A DNA stretch of 64,000 nucleotides from Streptomyces diastatochromogenes (GTDB taxonomy: Bacteria > Actinomycetota > Actinomycetes > Streptomycetales > Streptomycetaceae). The translations under genes and the position numbers were made by a program. Positions within the stretch are counted from its first letter, which is position 1. Each line of letters begins with the position of its first letter. The notes under the pieces are model-generated. The model did not search any database. It saw nothing but the letters and a program-made list of their open reading frames with translations, and was not told the origin of the DNA. Positions 10,533-24,598 of this stretch are shown one piece after another. The stretch covers positions 1,612,001 to 1,676,000 of the forward strand of contig JAPTYK010000001.1 of assembly GCA_026913215.1 (NCBI GenBank), in the 5' to 3' direction.

Positions 10533-11592
10533 TCACACCCCGAGCAGCGCCAGCGCCTTCCCCGCGTCCGGCAGCTCCGCCGCGGACCACGAGGCCCCGC
10601 ACAGCGCCCGCACCCCGTCCAGGACGTCAGCCCCCTCGCCCGGCACACCGTCGAGGACCAGCTCACCGCCGCTCACGGAGGCCCGCCACCCCCGCACGCG
10701 AAGCCCCCGGCCCCGTCCTCCACGACCTCCGGCTGCCCCGTGAGCAGCCCCGCAGATCGGCCGCCACATACGTGGGCCGGTGCTCGGGCACGGCCGCGAG
10801 CAGCTGCGCCACGTCCGTCACCCCGGTCAGCACCAGCAGCGAGTCGACCCCGCCGTTGAACGCGCCCTCGATGTCCGTGTCGAGCCGGTCCCCGACCACC
10901 AGCGGCCGCTCCGCCCCGTCCGCAGCACCGTCTCCCGGTGCATCGGCGGCAGCGGCTTCCCCCCGACCTTCGGCTCCACCCGGTGCCCGGTGGCGATCCG
11001 CACGACCTCCACCGCCGCCCCGTTGCCCGGCCCGATCCCCCGCGTCCCTGGAATCGTCAGGTCCGTGTTGGAGGCGTACCAGGGCACCCGCGCCCCACCG
11101 CGTAGGCCGCCTCCGCGAACCGCGCCCACGGCATCCCCGGCCCGCCGTACCCCTGCACGACCGCCACCGGGTCCTCGTCCGCCGACTCCACCGGCACGAG
11201 CCCCCGCTCCCGCAGCGCCACCCGCAGCCCCTCGCCGCCGATGACGAGCACCCGGGACCCGGCCGGCACGTCCTCCGCGACCATCCGGGCCGCCGCCTGC
11301 GCCGAGGTCACCACGTCACCGGCCTCCGCCGGCACCCCAGCTCGGTCAGGTGCTCCGCCACCTCGACCGGCGTCCGCAGCGCGTTGTTCGTGACGTACGC
11401 CAGGTGCATCCCGCAGGCCCGGGCCGCCCCCAGCGCCTCCACCGCGTACGGGATCGCCGCCCCGCCCGCGAAGTACACGACACCGTCCAGGTCCAGGAGC
11501 GCCGTGTCGTAGGCCTCGCTCAACGCGACCGCACTGCCTCCGGGGCGCTTCCTGCCGCCGTCACGCCCGCCCTGACCGTTCCGCACCGTCAC
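10533..11592 (-). CDS. NagD-type HAD-superfamily sugar phosphatase (frameshifted as read)
   Basis: Cytosolic haloacid dehalogenase-like phosphatase, subclass IIA. Motif I is LLDLDGVVYFAGG, followed by AYVTNNALRTPVEVAEHL; later PGTRGIGPGNGAAVEVVRIA, PKVGGKPLPPMH and VGDRLDTDIEGAFNGGVDSL (motif IV). The order and length (about 345 residues restored) fit the NagD/phosphoglycolate or p-nitrophenyl phosphatase group. GTG 11592 was used. Four or five G-run contractions, near 11335, 11095, 10920, 10755 and 10700, break the frame. The gene is divergent from the DUF1015 gene, sharing an 82-bp promoter gap. Substrate unknown. Confidence 0.87.
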
Positions 11593-11674
11593 CGCACACT
11601 CCTCAGCTCGCCGGGTGAAAATCCCCCGCTCCCCCGATCATCGCTCATGCCCGCCGCCCACATACGATGACGAG

Positions 11675-12970
11675 ATGAACACCTCAGGTCACGCGGCCGC
11701 CGACGTCCGCGACGACACCCCAGGCCTGCGCCTGGTCCCGTTCCGAGGACTGCGGTACGTCCCCGAGCGGGTGGGCAGCCTCGCCGCCGTGACGTCCCCG
11801 CCTTATGACGTCGTCGTACGACCTGACGGACTGATCCATCTGGAGTCCGCCGACCCCCACAACATCGTCCGGCTGATCCTGCCGCAGGCGATCACCGCCG
11901 GCACCCGCCACCGCAAGGCCGCCGTCACCCTCGACCGCTGGCTCGCCGACGGCGTCCTCGCCCCGGACCCGCAGCCCGTGCTCTACGTGTACGAGCAGAA
12001 CGGCGACGGCATCGTCCAGCGCGGCGTCATCGGCGCCCTGGAGCTCTCCACCCCGGCCGAGGGCATCGTCCTCCCCCACGAGGACGTCATGCCGCACGTC
12101 GTCGAGGACCGCGCCGCCCTGATGCGGACCACGGCCGCCAACCTGGAGCCCCTGCTCCTCACCTACGTCGGCGGCGAGGAGGGCGGCGCCGACGCCGTCA
12201 TCGAGCGCGCCGTCCGCCGCGCGCCCCTGCTCTCCACCACCACGGAGGACGGCTTCCAGCACCGCCTCTGGTCGGTCACGGACCCCGCCGAACTCGCCGC
12301 GATCGCCGGCGAACTGGCCCGCCACCAGGCCCTCATCGCCGACGGCCACCACCGCTGGGCCACGTATCTGCGCCTCCGCGAGGAGCACACCGCGCCCGGC
12401 CCCTGGAACTACGGCCTGGTCCTCCTCATCGACACCGCCCGCTACCCCCTGCGGGTCCGCGCCATCCACCGCCTCCTCAACCGCCTGCCGGTCGCCGACG
12501 CCCTCACGGCCCTCGACGACCACTTCCGGGTCCGCCGCATCGACCGGCCGCTCCCGGTGGCCCTGGAGGCCCTGGAGGCGGCCACGGCCGAGGGCAACGC
12601 CTTCCTCCTCGCCGGCGACGGCGCCTTCCACCTCCTGGACCGCCCGGACCCCGCCCTCCTCGACCGCACGATCCGCACGGACCGCCCGCAGGCCTGGCGG
12701 ACCCTGGACGCGACGGTCCTGCACTCCACCCTCCTGGAGCACGTCTGGCACATCCCGGACACCCCCGAGGACATCGCGTACATCCACGACACGGAGGCGG
12801 CGGTCGCCCAGGCCGAACGCCGCGGCGGTACGGCGGTCCTCATGCACCCCGTCCGGGAGGAGGTCGTCCGCGACCTCGCCCGCCAGGGCGTCACGATGCC
12901 CCGCAAGTCCACCTCGTTCGGCCCGAAGCCGGCGACGGGCCTGGTCCTGAGAAGCCTGGCCCTGGACTGA
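11675..12970 (+). CDS. DUF1015 family protein
   Basis: A 431-residue cytosolic protein of the DUF1015 (PF06245) family. Family features: GLRYVPERVGSLAAVTSPPY near the N-terminus, LESADPHNIVRLILP, and the DGHHRWATYLRLREEH segment (about residues 232-247) that gives the family its annotation as a HTH or kinase-related protein in some databases. The end reads SFGPKPATGLVLRSLALD. ATG 11675 follows a short purine-rich stretch. Biochemical role not established. The gene is intact and convergent with the RGG-repeat gene, with a shared hairpin terminator 16 bp beyond its stop. Confidence 0.88.
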   Translation: MNTSGHAAADVRDDTPGLRLVPFRGLRYVPERVGSLAAVTSPPYDVVVRPDGLIHLESADPHNIVRLILPQAITAGTRHRKAAVTLDRWLADGVLAPDPQPVLYVYEQNGDGIVQRGVIGALELSTPAEGIVLPHEDVMPHVVEDRAALMRTTAANLEPLLLTYVGGEEGGADAVIERAVRRAPLLSTTTEDGFQHRLWSVTDPAELAAIAGELARHQALIADGHHRWATYLRLREEHTAPGPWNYGLVLLIDTARYPLRVRAIHRLLNRLPVADALTALDDHFRVRRIDRPLPVALEALEAATAEGNAFLLAGDGAFHLLDRPDPALLDRTIRTDRPQAWRTLDATVLHSTLLEHVWHIPDTPEDIAYIHDTEAAVAQAERRGGTAVLMHPVREEVVRDLARQGVTMPRKSTSFGPKPATGLVLRSLALD

Positions 12971-12985
12971 GCCCACGGAAACGAA

Positions 12986-13016
12986 GAAGGGCGGCACCCA
13001 GCGGGTGCCGCCCTTC
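12986..13016. terminator. Bidirectional hairpin terminator
   Basis: A 14-bp perfect stem (gaagggcggcaccc with its complement) with the 3-base loop agc lies between the convergent DUF1015 and RGG/TPR genes. It is symmetric, so it can serve both strands. Confidence 0.85.
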
Positions 13017-13033
13017 TCGTCCACCGACCCGGA

Positions 13034-15091
13034 TCAGCCCTTGGCGCCGTCCCGGCCGTCCTCGTCCTCGTCGTCCTCGTCGGACTCGTCGTCCTCGTCG
13101 TCCTCGTCGATGTCGAGGTCGACGTCCACGACACCGGCGCCGTCCGACTCCTCGGACTCCAGCTCCTCGTCGGACTCGTCGAAGGCGTCGACGAACTCGA
13201 CCCCGTCCATCTCGGCGAGGCGGTCGGAGGCGTCCGTGCTGCCGTCCTTGTCGGCCTCCAGGGCCTTGGCGAACCACTCGCGCGCCTCGCGCTCACGGCC
13301 GGCGGCCAGCAGCGCGTCGGCGTACGCGTACCGCAGGCGCGCGGTCCACGGGTGCACGGCGCTGGAGGCCAGCTCGGGGCTCTGCAGCGTCACGATGGCC
13401 GCGTCGAGCTGCCCCATGTCCCGGCGGGCGCCGGCGGCGACGAGCCGCATCTCGACCTGCCCGGCCTTGTCCAGCTTCTGCACCTCGGGCTCACCGGCCA
13501 TGGCGAGGGCCCGCTCCGGACGGCCGAGGCCGCGCTCGCAGTCGGCCATGACGGGCCACAGCTCGACCCCGCCGCTCATCCGGCGCGCGGCCCGGAACTC
13601 GGCCAGCGCCTCGGAGTACTTCTGCGTCGCGTACGCGGCGAAGCCGGCGGCCTCGCGGACGGCCGCGACACGGGAGGCGAGCCGCAGGGCGACCCGGGAG
13701 TAGCCGTAGGCCTTCTCCGGGTCCTCGTCGATCAGCTGGGCGACCATGACGAGGTTGCGCGACACGTCCTCCGCGAGCCCCTTGGGAAGGCTCATGAGCT
13801 CCTGGCGCACATCCGGGTCGATCTCCTCACCCGTGACCTCCGGCGGGATCGGCAGCCGCTTGATGGGCGCCCGGTCACCACGGTCCCGGTCGTCCCGACG
13901 GAAGCCACCCCGGTCGTCCCGGCCCCGGTACCCACCACGGTCGCCACCCCGGTCGTCCCGCCCACGGAACCCACCACGGTCGCCACCCCGGTCATCGCGG
14001 CGGAAACCGCCACCACGGCTGTCGCCGCCCCGGTCGTCACGACGGAACCCACCACGGCTGTCGCCGCCCCGACTGTCATCGCGACGGAAGCCACCGCCAC
14101 GGTTGTCACCGCCCCGGTCGTCACGGCGGAAGCCGCCACCGCGGTTGTCGTCACGGCGGTCGTCACGCTGCCCGTACGACGGCCGGTCGTCCCGACGGAA
14201 CGACGACGGACGCTCATCACGACGGTCATCGCGACGGAAGCCACCGCCACGGTTGTCGTCACGCTGCCCGTAGGAGGGACGGTCGTCACGACGGAACCCA
14301 CCACGGCTGTCGCCACCACGGCTGTCGTCACGGCGGAAGCCGCCACCACGGTTGTCACCGCCACGGTCGTCACGACGGAAGCCACCGCCACGGTTGTCGC
14401 CACCACGGTCGTCACGCTGCCCGTACGACGGCCGGTCGTCCCGACGGAACGACGACGGACGCTCATCACGACGGTCATCGCGGCGGAAGCCACCGCCACG
14501 GTTGTCGTCACGCTGGCCGTAGGAGGGACGGTCGTCCCGACGGAACGAGGGACGCTCGTCGCGCCGGTCATCGCGACGGAAGCCACCGCCACGGTTGTCA
14601 CCGCCACGGTCGTCGCGACGGAAGCCACCACCGCCACGGTTGTCGCCACCGCGGTCGTCACGACGGAAGCCGCCACCACGGTTGTCGTCCCGACGGTCGT
14701 CACGCTGCCCGTACGACGGCCGGTCGTCCCGACGGAACGACGGACGCTCATCACGCCGGTCATCGCGACGGAAGCCACCGCCACGGTTGTCGCCACCGCG
14801 GTTGTCGCCGCCACGGTCATCGCGGCGGAAGCCGCCACCGCGGTTGTCGTCACGCTGGCCGTAGGAGGGACGGTCGTCACGACGGAACCCACCACGGTTG
14901 TCGCCACCACGGCTGTCGTCACGACGGAAGCCACCGCCACGGTTGTCACCGCCACGGTCGTCGCGACGGAAGCCACCACCGCCACGGTTGTCGTCACGGC
15001 GCGGCCCACGGAAGCCGCCCCGGTCGCCACCGGCACCGTCCCTGCGACGCGGCTCGCGCTCCGGACGGTCGTCGGGAGAGTTGGTGGACAT
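13034..15091 (-). CDS. RGG/SYGQ-repeat TPR protein with acidic tail
   Basis: A 685-residue protein in three parts. Residues about 20-405 are a low-complexity tract built from RGGGFRRDD, RGGDN and RPSYGQRDD units; FRRDD occurs about 22 times and SYGQ six times. Residues about 420-620 are helical TPR-like repeats (AEDVSRNLVMVAQLIDEDPE, ALAEFRAARRMSGGVELWPV, AREWFAKALEADKDG). The last 55 residues are almost all Asp/Glu. There is no signal peptide, no membrane segment and no Cys I can find in the repeat tract. RGG and SYGQ tracts are known RNA-binding and condensate-forming elements, so a role in RNA or ribosome biology is inferred, helped by its place just downstream of the rRNA operon on the same strand. 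The frame is intact through more than 1 kb of repeat. Confidence 0.85.
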   Translation of the reverse strand: MSTNSPDDRPEREPRRRDGAGGDRGGFRGPRRDDNRGGGGFRRDDRGGDNRGGGFRRDDSRGGDNRGGFRRDDRPSYGQRDDNRGGGFRRDDRGGDNRGGDNRGGGFRRDDRRDERPSFRRDDRPSYGQRDDRRDDNRGGGFRRDDRGGDNRGGGGFRRDDRGGDNRGGGFRRDDRRDERPSFRRDDRPSYGQRDDNRGGGFRRDDRRDERPSSFRRDDRPSYGQRDDRGGDNRGGGFRRDDRGGDNRGGGFRRDDSRGGDSRGGFRRDDRPSYGQRDDNRGGGFRRDDRRDERPSSFRRDDRPSYGQRDDRRDDNRGGGFRRDDRGGDNRGGGFRRDDSRGGDSRGGFRRDDRGGDSRGGGFRRDDRGGDRGGFRGRDDRGGDRGGYRGRDDRGGFRRDDRDRGDRAPIKRLPIPPEVTGEEIDPDVRQELMSLPKGLAEDVSRNLVMVAQLIDEDPEKAYGYSRVALRLASRVAAVREAAGFAAYATQKYSEALAEFRAARRMSGGVELWPVMADCERGLGRPERALAMAGEPEVQKLDKAGQVEMRLVAAGARRDMGQLDAAIVTLQSPELASSAVHPWTARLRYAYADALLAAGREREAREWFAKALEADKDGSTDASDRLAEMDGVEFVDAFDESDEELESEESDGAGVVDVDLDIDEDDEDDESDEDDEDEDGRDGAKG
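13870..15035 (-). repeat. Coding tandem repeat encoding the RGG/FRRDD/SYGQ tract
   Basis: Imperfect direct repeats of about 27-48 bp, all in one frame, with the recurring core ggaagccaccgccacgg on the plus strand. Units differ mostly at third positions and by whole-codon gain or loss, so selection has kept the peptide. This is a likely site of copy-number variation among strains and of assembly collapse. Confidence 0.85.
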
Positions 15092-15180
15092 CGGTGTGAC
15101 TCCTGTCTTCGGGTACTGCGTTCATTCTCGCGCAGCCGGCACTCAGCCGCGCATCGGAAAAAGTCAAGCAAAAAACAAAA

Positions 15181-15220
15181 GGACCCCTGGTCCCAGCGTG
15201 AACGCTGGGACCAGGGGTCC
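15181..15220 (-). terminator. rRNA operon intrinsic terminator
   Basis: Perfect 18-bp stem (ggacccctggtcccagcg and its complement) with a 4-base loop. On the minus strand it is followed by TTTTGTTTTTTG, a classical U-tract. It lies 12 bp beyond the 5S 3' end. Confidence 0.93.
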
Positions 15221-15232
15221 TTGAAGAATTGT

Positions 15233-15349
15233 TCGGCGGCGTCCTACTCTCCCACAGGGTCCCCCCTGCAGTACCATCGGCGCTGAAAGGCTTAGCTTCC
15301 GGGTTCGGAATGTAACCGGGCGTTTCCCTAACGCTATGACCACCGAAAC
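15233..15349 (-). rRNA. rrf: 5S ribosomal RNA
   Basis: 117 nt on the minus strand, beginning GTTTCGGTGGTCATAGCG and ending GTAGGACGCCGCCGA, with the complementary ends expected of the 5S helix I. The internal CCGAACCCGGAAGCTAAG is typical. It is the last gene of the operon and ends 12 bp before a strong terminator. Confidence 0.96.
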
Positions 15350-15432
15350 CCTATCGGTTTCGAGCGAACAAGCACACTCTGTAGTTGTGTTCTAGCTCTA
15401 GAAACCAGCAACTGTTCGTTGCTTCAGAACTA

Positions 15433-15450
15433 ACACAGTGGACGCGAGCA
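15433..15450 (-). repeat. Downstream arm of the 23S rRNA processing stem
   Basis: The 18 bases acacagtggacgcgagca pair perfectly with 18561-18578 on the other side of 23S. Such long-range stems are the RNase III substrates that release pre-23S rRNA. Confidence 0.85.
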
Positions 15451-18560
<3,110 letters not shown>

Positions 18561-18578
18561 TGCTCGCGTCCACTGTGT
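18561..18578 (-). repeat. Upstream arm of the 23S rRNA processing stem
   Basis: tgctcgcgtccactgtgt, the perfect complement of 15433-15450, immediately 5' of mature 23S on the minus strand. Confidence 0.85.
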
Positions 18579-20365
<1,787 letters not shown>

Positions 20366-20866
20366 ATGTTTACCCGTGATCGGGTGACACTCGCGTTGAG
20401 CGGGACGGTCACGCCGGAATATGGCAGACCGTCCACAGCGTCCTCGCTGTAGTGTTGCCCACCAGCCACAAGGACCGGCAGGACTTTTCAAAGGAACCTC
20501 GGCCATCCGAAGATGGACGGGGTATCAACTAATCTGGCGTTGATTTTTGGCACGCTGTTGAGTTCTCAAGGTGCGGACGCTTCCTTCGTTCCGTTTCCGG
20601 GCCCTCCGGGCGCTTCCTTCGTTTCCGACTCTATCAGATCTTTCCGATCCGATTTCCTCGGTGCTTTCCGGTCCCATTCGCTTTCGCTCCGGGCCCTTCC
20701 GGCGTGTCCACTACGTTAGCTGATTTCTTCGGCGACTCATAATCGAGTCAATCGAATTCGAATTCAGGCACCACGAAATAAGCCCCCGCTGGGGATCATC
20801 TCTAGTAGTGGGTGGCCGCGACGGGGTGCTTGAACAAGCAGACCGTTTCTTGCGGCTCGGGCTACG
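20366..20866 (-). promoter_or_regulatory. rRNA operon promoter and antitermination leader
   Basis: 500 bp without a gene. On the minus strand it holds a -10-like tgatagagt (complement of 20628-20636) of the kind seen at Streptomyces rrn promoters and two copies of cgaaggaagcg 32 bp apart (20579-20591 and 20611-20623, complements). Near 20550-20570 is the conserved leader stretch CTTGAGAACTCAACAGCG, followed by a boxA-like CCTTTGAAAA near 20490. Upstream, ttgactcgattatgagtc (about 20735-20752) can fold back on itself. The promoter count cannot be fixed from sequence alone. Confidence 0.62.
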
Positions 20867-21525
20867 TTACGAGGTCGGGCGGCCCGAGTCAAGGCGGCGC
20901 TTGCGGGGGGTGTGGGGGCGGTAGGGGCTGACCGTCGGGTCCGCGGTGATCCAAAAGCGCCAGGGGTGGGGGCGCCGTCGCCGCCGACGCCGGTGCGGGG
21001 GCCGCTGCTGATGCGGTCCGGGGTGGGGGTGTGCCGGCGAGGAGGGCGAGGGGCCGTCCTGGCCCGCGCAGGTGTCGGTGCCGTTGAGGGGAGGGCGACG
21101 TCGAGGGCGGTGGCGAGGCGGGCCGGGCCCTTGGCCAGCTCGTGGTCGGAGCGGGCGGAGCGGCGGCGCGGGCGGGCCTGGTCGGCGCCGCTGAGGAATT
21201 CACCCGCGCGGAGGAGGACGCCGCTCGCGTGGCCCTCGGGGCCGCACACCAGGTTGAGGCAGTGCCACATGCCGTAGGTGAAGTAGACGTACGCGTGGCC
21301 GGGCGGGCCGAACATGACGGCGTTGCGTGCCGTGCGTCCCCGGAAGGCGTGGGAGCCGGGGTCGATCGCGCCGGCGTACGCCTCCACCTCCGTGAGGCGC
21401 AGTTCCATCCGGCCTTCGGCCGTGTTGCGGACGAGGGTGCGGCCCAGGAGGTCGGGGGCCACCTCCAGGACGGGACGGTCGAAGAAGGCCCTCGGGATCG
21501 GCGTACGGTCGGGGCTCGTGCTCAT
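20867..21525 (-). CDS. 3-methyladenine DNA glycosylase, AAG/Mpg type (frameshifted as read)
   Basis: Base-excision repair enzyme of the AAG (PF02245) family removing alkylated purines. [20 protein letters not shown] at residues 12-31 starts the family fold, [20 protein letters not shown] holds the catalytic Glu, and [17 protein letters not shown] follows. The C-terminus, in other frames, reads [17 protein letters not shown] and ends [11 protein letters not shown] at the TAA at 20867. Three to four one-base losses between 21180 and 20970 scramble the part in between. Restored length is about 220 residues. It lies just upstream of the rRNA promoter region on the same strand. Confidence 0.85.
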
Positions 21526-21611
21526 GGCGTCCGAGCGTAGTGGGAAGCGGTGGGGAACCGGCTACGGTCGTCGCGCGTATGTAGGGGTCAGGACCAGAAG
21601 GAGTGGAAGTC

Positions 21612-22393
21612 ATGGGATTCAAGAAGCTGCTCGCGAGCCTGGGCGCCGGCGGGGCGACCGTGGAGACGGTGCTCACCGAGGAGAACGTCGTCCCGGGCGG
21701 GGTCGTCCAGGGCGAGGTGCGGATCCAGGGCGGTTCGGTCGCGCAGCAGATCGAGGGGCTGTCCGTCGGTCTGCAGGCGCGGGTCGAGGTCGAGGGCGGT
21801 GACCAGGAGTACAAGCAGGACGTCGAGTTCGTGAAGGTGCGTCTGGGCGGGGCCTTCGAGGTGCAGGCCGGGGCGGTGCACGTGGTGCCGTTCGGTCTGG
21901 AGATCCCGTGGGAGACGCCGGTGACGACCATCGCCGGGCAGCAGCTGCGCGGGATGAACATCGGGTGACGACCGAGCTGGAGATCGCACGGGCCGTGGAC
22001 TCCGGCGACCTGGACCCGATCCACGTGCACCCGCTGCCGGCGCAGCAGGCGATCCTGGACGCCTTCATCCAGCTGGGCTTCCGCTTCAAGAGCGCGGACA
22101 TGGAGCGCGGGCACATCCGGGGGACGCGGCAGCGGCTGCCCTTCTACCAGGAGATCGAGTTCTTCGCGCCGCAGCAGTACCGGGGTCTGAACCAGGTCGA
22201 GGTCAGCTTCGTCGCGGACGACCGCGAGATGGACGTCGTCCTGGAGATGGACAAGAAGCCGGGTCTGTTCACCGAGGGCAGCGACTCCTTCCGCGCGTTC
22301 AAGGTGGGGCTGCACGACTTCCACGCCACCGACTGGGCGGCCTACCTGAACCAGTGGCTCGCCGAGGTCGGCGGCCGTCGCAACTGGCTCTAG
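21612..22393 (+). CDS. Spo0M-like sporulation protein (one frameshift as read)
   Basis: Arrestin-fold SpoOM family protein. ATG 21612 follows AAGGAG at proper spacing. The protein starts MGFKKLLASLGAGGATVETV, and continues with ENVVPGGVVQGEVRIQGGSV and the C-terminal TDWAAYLNQWLAEVGGRRNWL segment (shortened here). A single G missing near 21966 (ATCGGGTGACG, expected GGGG) separates residues 1-118 from the remaining 142; repaired length is 260 residues. Spo0M affects sporulation and cell division in Bacillus; the actinomycete role is unclear. Followed 52 bp later by the PEBP gene, perhaps in one transcript. Confidence 0.88.
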
Positions 22394-22445
22394 GCCTCTA
22401 GGCTCGGCACCGTCAGCGTTGACGGACGATTCGGAGGTACTCGAC

Positions 22446-22975
22446 GTGTCCCAGGGCAAGAGGCCGCTCCCCCACGACTTCCATCCGCCGGTGGCGGCGT
22501 TCACCGTGGTGAGCGACGACGTCGCGCCGGGCGGGGTCCTGAAGGACGCCCAGGTGTACGCGGCGGGGAACACCTCCCCGCAGCTGCGCTGGGAGGGTTC
22601 CCGGCGGAGACGAAGAGCTTCGCCGTCACCTGCTTCGATCCGGACGCCCCGACGGGCAGCGGGTTCTGGCACTGGGTGCTGTTCGACATCCCGGCGTCGG
22701 TGACGGAGCTGCCGGTCGGTGCCGGGTCCGGGGCGTTCGCGGGGCTGCCGGCCGGTGCCGTGCACGCGCGGAACGACTACGGGTCGAAGGACTTCGGTGG
22801 CGCCGCCCCGCCGAAGGGGGACGGGCCGCACCGGTACGTCTTCACGGTGTACGCGGTGGATCAGGAGAAGCTCGGTCCGGACGCCGACGCCTCGCCGGCC
22901 GCGGTCGGGTTCAACCTGCGCTTCCACACCCTCGGGCGTGCCCAGCTCGTGGGTGAGTACGAGAATCCCGCGTAA
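22446..22975 (+). CDS. YbhB/PEBP-family phospholipid-binding-like protein (one frameshift)
   Basis: Phosphatidylethanolamine-binding-protein family member of about 176 residues. FAVTCFDPDAPTGSGFWHWV carries the family DPDAP signature and ligand-pocket residues, and RNDYGSKDFGGAAPPKGDGP is the second family segment. GTG 22446 (VSQGKRPLPHDF) was chosen because GGAGG lies eight bases upstream. One G is missing near 22602 (GGGAGGGTTCC). The bacterial role is uncertain; the homologue YbhB is cytosolic, and no signal peptide is seen here. A hairpin terminator follows at 22999. Confidence 0.87.
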
Positions 22976-22998
22976 GGCTGATCGTTCGTCAATTGTTT

Positions 22999-23033
22999 GC
23001 CCGCTTCTGGTCTTGGAGAGATCAGAAGCGGGC
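22999..23033 (+). terminator. Intrinsic terminator after the PEBP gene
   Basis: 15-bp stem (gcccgcttctggtct with a single G-T wobble) and a 5-base loop, followed by atcttttgtt. Confidence 0.85.
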
Positions 23034-23145
23034 ATCTTTTGTTGCGCAGGAAATTGCGTTGTCCGACCCGGCCGGCCCGGCCATCGTTGATCCAAGCCCG
23101 AAGACCCCTTCCGGGGCCGGGGCCGGTACACGGGAGGTGGGCAAC

Positions 23146-23652
23146 ATGCGGGACACGCTGGTACTGAACGCGAGCTTCGAGCCGCTGTCGACGGTCACAC
23201 TCAACCGTGCGGTGGTGCTTGTCCTGCAGGACAAGGCCGTCGTCGAGCAGGCCCATCCCGAGCTGCGGGTGCGGGGTGCGGCCGTCGATCTCCCGGTGCC
23301 GCGGGTGATCAGGCTCTGCCGGTACGTACGGGTGCCGTTCCGAAGACAGGCTCCGTGGTCGAGGAGGGGGGTGCTGGTCCGGGACCAGCACCGGTGCGCG
23401 TACTGCGGGAGGCGGGCGACGACGGTCGACCACGTCGTGCCGCGGGCCCAGGGCGGTGGGGACAGCTGGCTGAATACGGTCGCTTCCTGCGCCGAGGACA
23501 ACCACCGCAAGGCCGATCGGACGCCGGAGCAGGCGGGGATGCCGCTGCTGCACCAGCCGTTCGAGCCGACGCCGGCGGACGCGATGCTGCTCGCGATGCG
23601 GGCGAGCGACCGGTCCGAGCTGCCGGAGTGGCTGGCCGACTCGGCGGCGTAG
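23146..23652 (+). CDS. HNH endonuclease family protein
   Basis: A 168-residue protein with a C-terminal HNH nuclease fold. The N-terminus MRDTLVLNASFEPLSTVTLN is typical of the actinobacterial group. The zinc and active-site part reads CAYCGRRATTVDHVVPRAQG, with CxxC at about residues 83-86 and the catalytic His in DHVVPR, then NTVASCAEDNHRKADRTP. ATG 23146 follows GGGAGGTGG. The family includes nicking and restriction-type nucleases, but this conserved chromosomal type has no known substrate. Intact frame; flanked by terminators on both sides, so it is a single-gene transcript. Confidence 0.88.
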   Translation: MRDTLVLNASFEPLSTVTLNRAVVLVLQDKAVVEQAHPELRVRGAAVDLPVPRVIRLCRYVRVPFRRQAPWSRRGVLVRDQHRCAYCGRRATTVDHVVPRAQGGGDSWLNTVASCAEDNHRKADRTPEQAGMPLLHQPFEPTPADAMLLAMRASDRSELPEWLADSAA

Positions 23653-23682
23653 GCGGTGGACGTGTGATCCGTAGGGACGTCC

Positions 23683-23720
23683 GGAGGGGCCCGTCTCCCT
23701 GGGGGGAGGCGGGCCCCTCC
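23683..23720. terminator. Bidirectional hairpin terminator
   Basis: 17-bp stem (ggaggggcccgtctccc with one wobble) and a 4-base loop between the convergent HNH and TauE genes. Confidence 0.85.
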
Positions 23721-23734
23721 GTCCTCTCCCGGGG

Positions 23735-24506
23735 CTAGCCGAGGGTCAGTTGGAGGATCGCCACGACGCCGACGGCGATGATCACCCCGCGCAGGACCGT
23801 GGGGGCAGCTTGCGGCCGACCTTGGCGCCGAGCTGGCCGCCGAGGGTGGAGCCGACGGCGATGAGGAGGACGGCCGTCCAGTCGAAGTCGGCGACGAAGA
23901 GGAAGAAGACGGCGGCGACTCCGTTGACCAGGGCGCCCAGGATGTTCTTGACGGCGTTGATGCGCTGGAGGTCGTCGTGGAGCAGCAGGCCCATGAGGGA
24001 GAGGTAGAGGACCCCCTGGGCGGCGCCGAAGTATCCGCCGTACATGCTGGCGAGGAAGAGGCCGGCGAGGAGGGCGGGGCCGCCGTCGGGGTGGGCCTCG
24101 GTGCCGGTCTGTTCGCGGCGGCGCTTGACGGCGGCGGCGATGCGGGGCTGGAGCAGGACCAGGACGAGCGCGAGGCCGATGAGGACGGGGACGATCGCGT
24201 CGAAGGCCCGGGAGGGCAGGGCCAGGAGCAGGACGGCGCCGATGAGGCCGCCGAGGAGGGCGGCGGCGCCGAGGCGCAGGACGCGGTTCTTCTGGCCCTT
24301 GAGTTCGCGGCGGTAGCCGATGGCCCCGCTGATGGAGCCGGGGACGAGGCCGAGGGCGTTGGAGACGTTCGCGGTGATCGGAGGAGTCCGGTCGCGAGGA
24401 GGACCGGGAACGTGATGAGCGTTCCCGATCCGACGATGGTGTTGATGGTGCCGGCGCCGATGCCGGCGGCGAAGACTGCCAGGGCTTCCCAGATGGACAA
24501 CGCCAT
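23735..24506 (-). CDS. TauE/SafE-family (sulfite/anion exporter) membrane protein (frameshifted)
   Basis: Polytopic membrane protein with two TauE/SafE half-domains. The first half starts MALSIWEALAVFAAGIGAGT and has NTIVGSGTLITFPVLLATGL; the second has MYGGYFGAAQGVLYLSLMGL and NAVKNILGALVNGVAAVFF. About 257 residues and seven or eight hydrophobic segments after repair. One-base losses near 24385 and 23805 break the ends. The family moves sulfite, sulfoacetate or other organosulfur anions; the substrate here is unknown. Its own promoter lies in the 92-bp gap to the SPFH gene. Confidence 0.85.
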
Positions 24507-24598
24507 CTCCTTACATGGTCAGTGAGTCGCCTCCCCGCCCTGACGTCGTCGGGGTCGAGGGGCTCGCACCGATCATGCACGAGGATTACGTGTACGTG

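Noticed and set aside
13870..15035. CRISPR array
   Set aside because: Repeats are irregular in length and spacing, in one frame, and encode a conserved peptide; there are no cas genes.
13352..15286. Long open frame on the plus strand opposite the RGG-repeat gene, rich in Val/Thr/Ala
   Set aside because: It is the mirror of the GC-rich repeat and runs antisense through the RGG gene; its composition is not that of any family, and the minus-strand protein has TPR and acidic regions that make sense.
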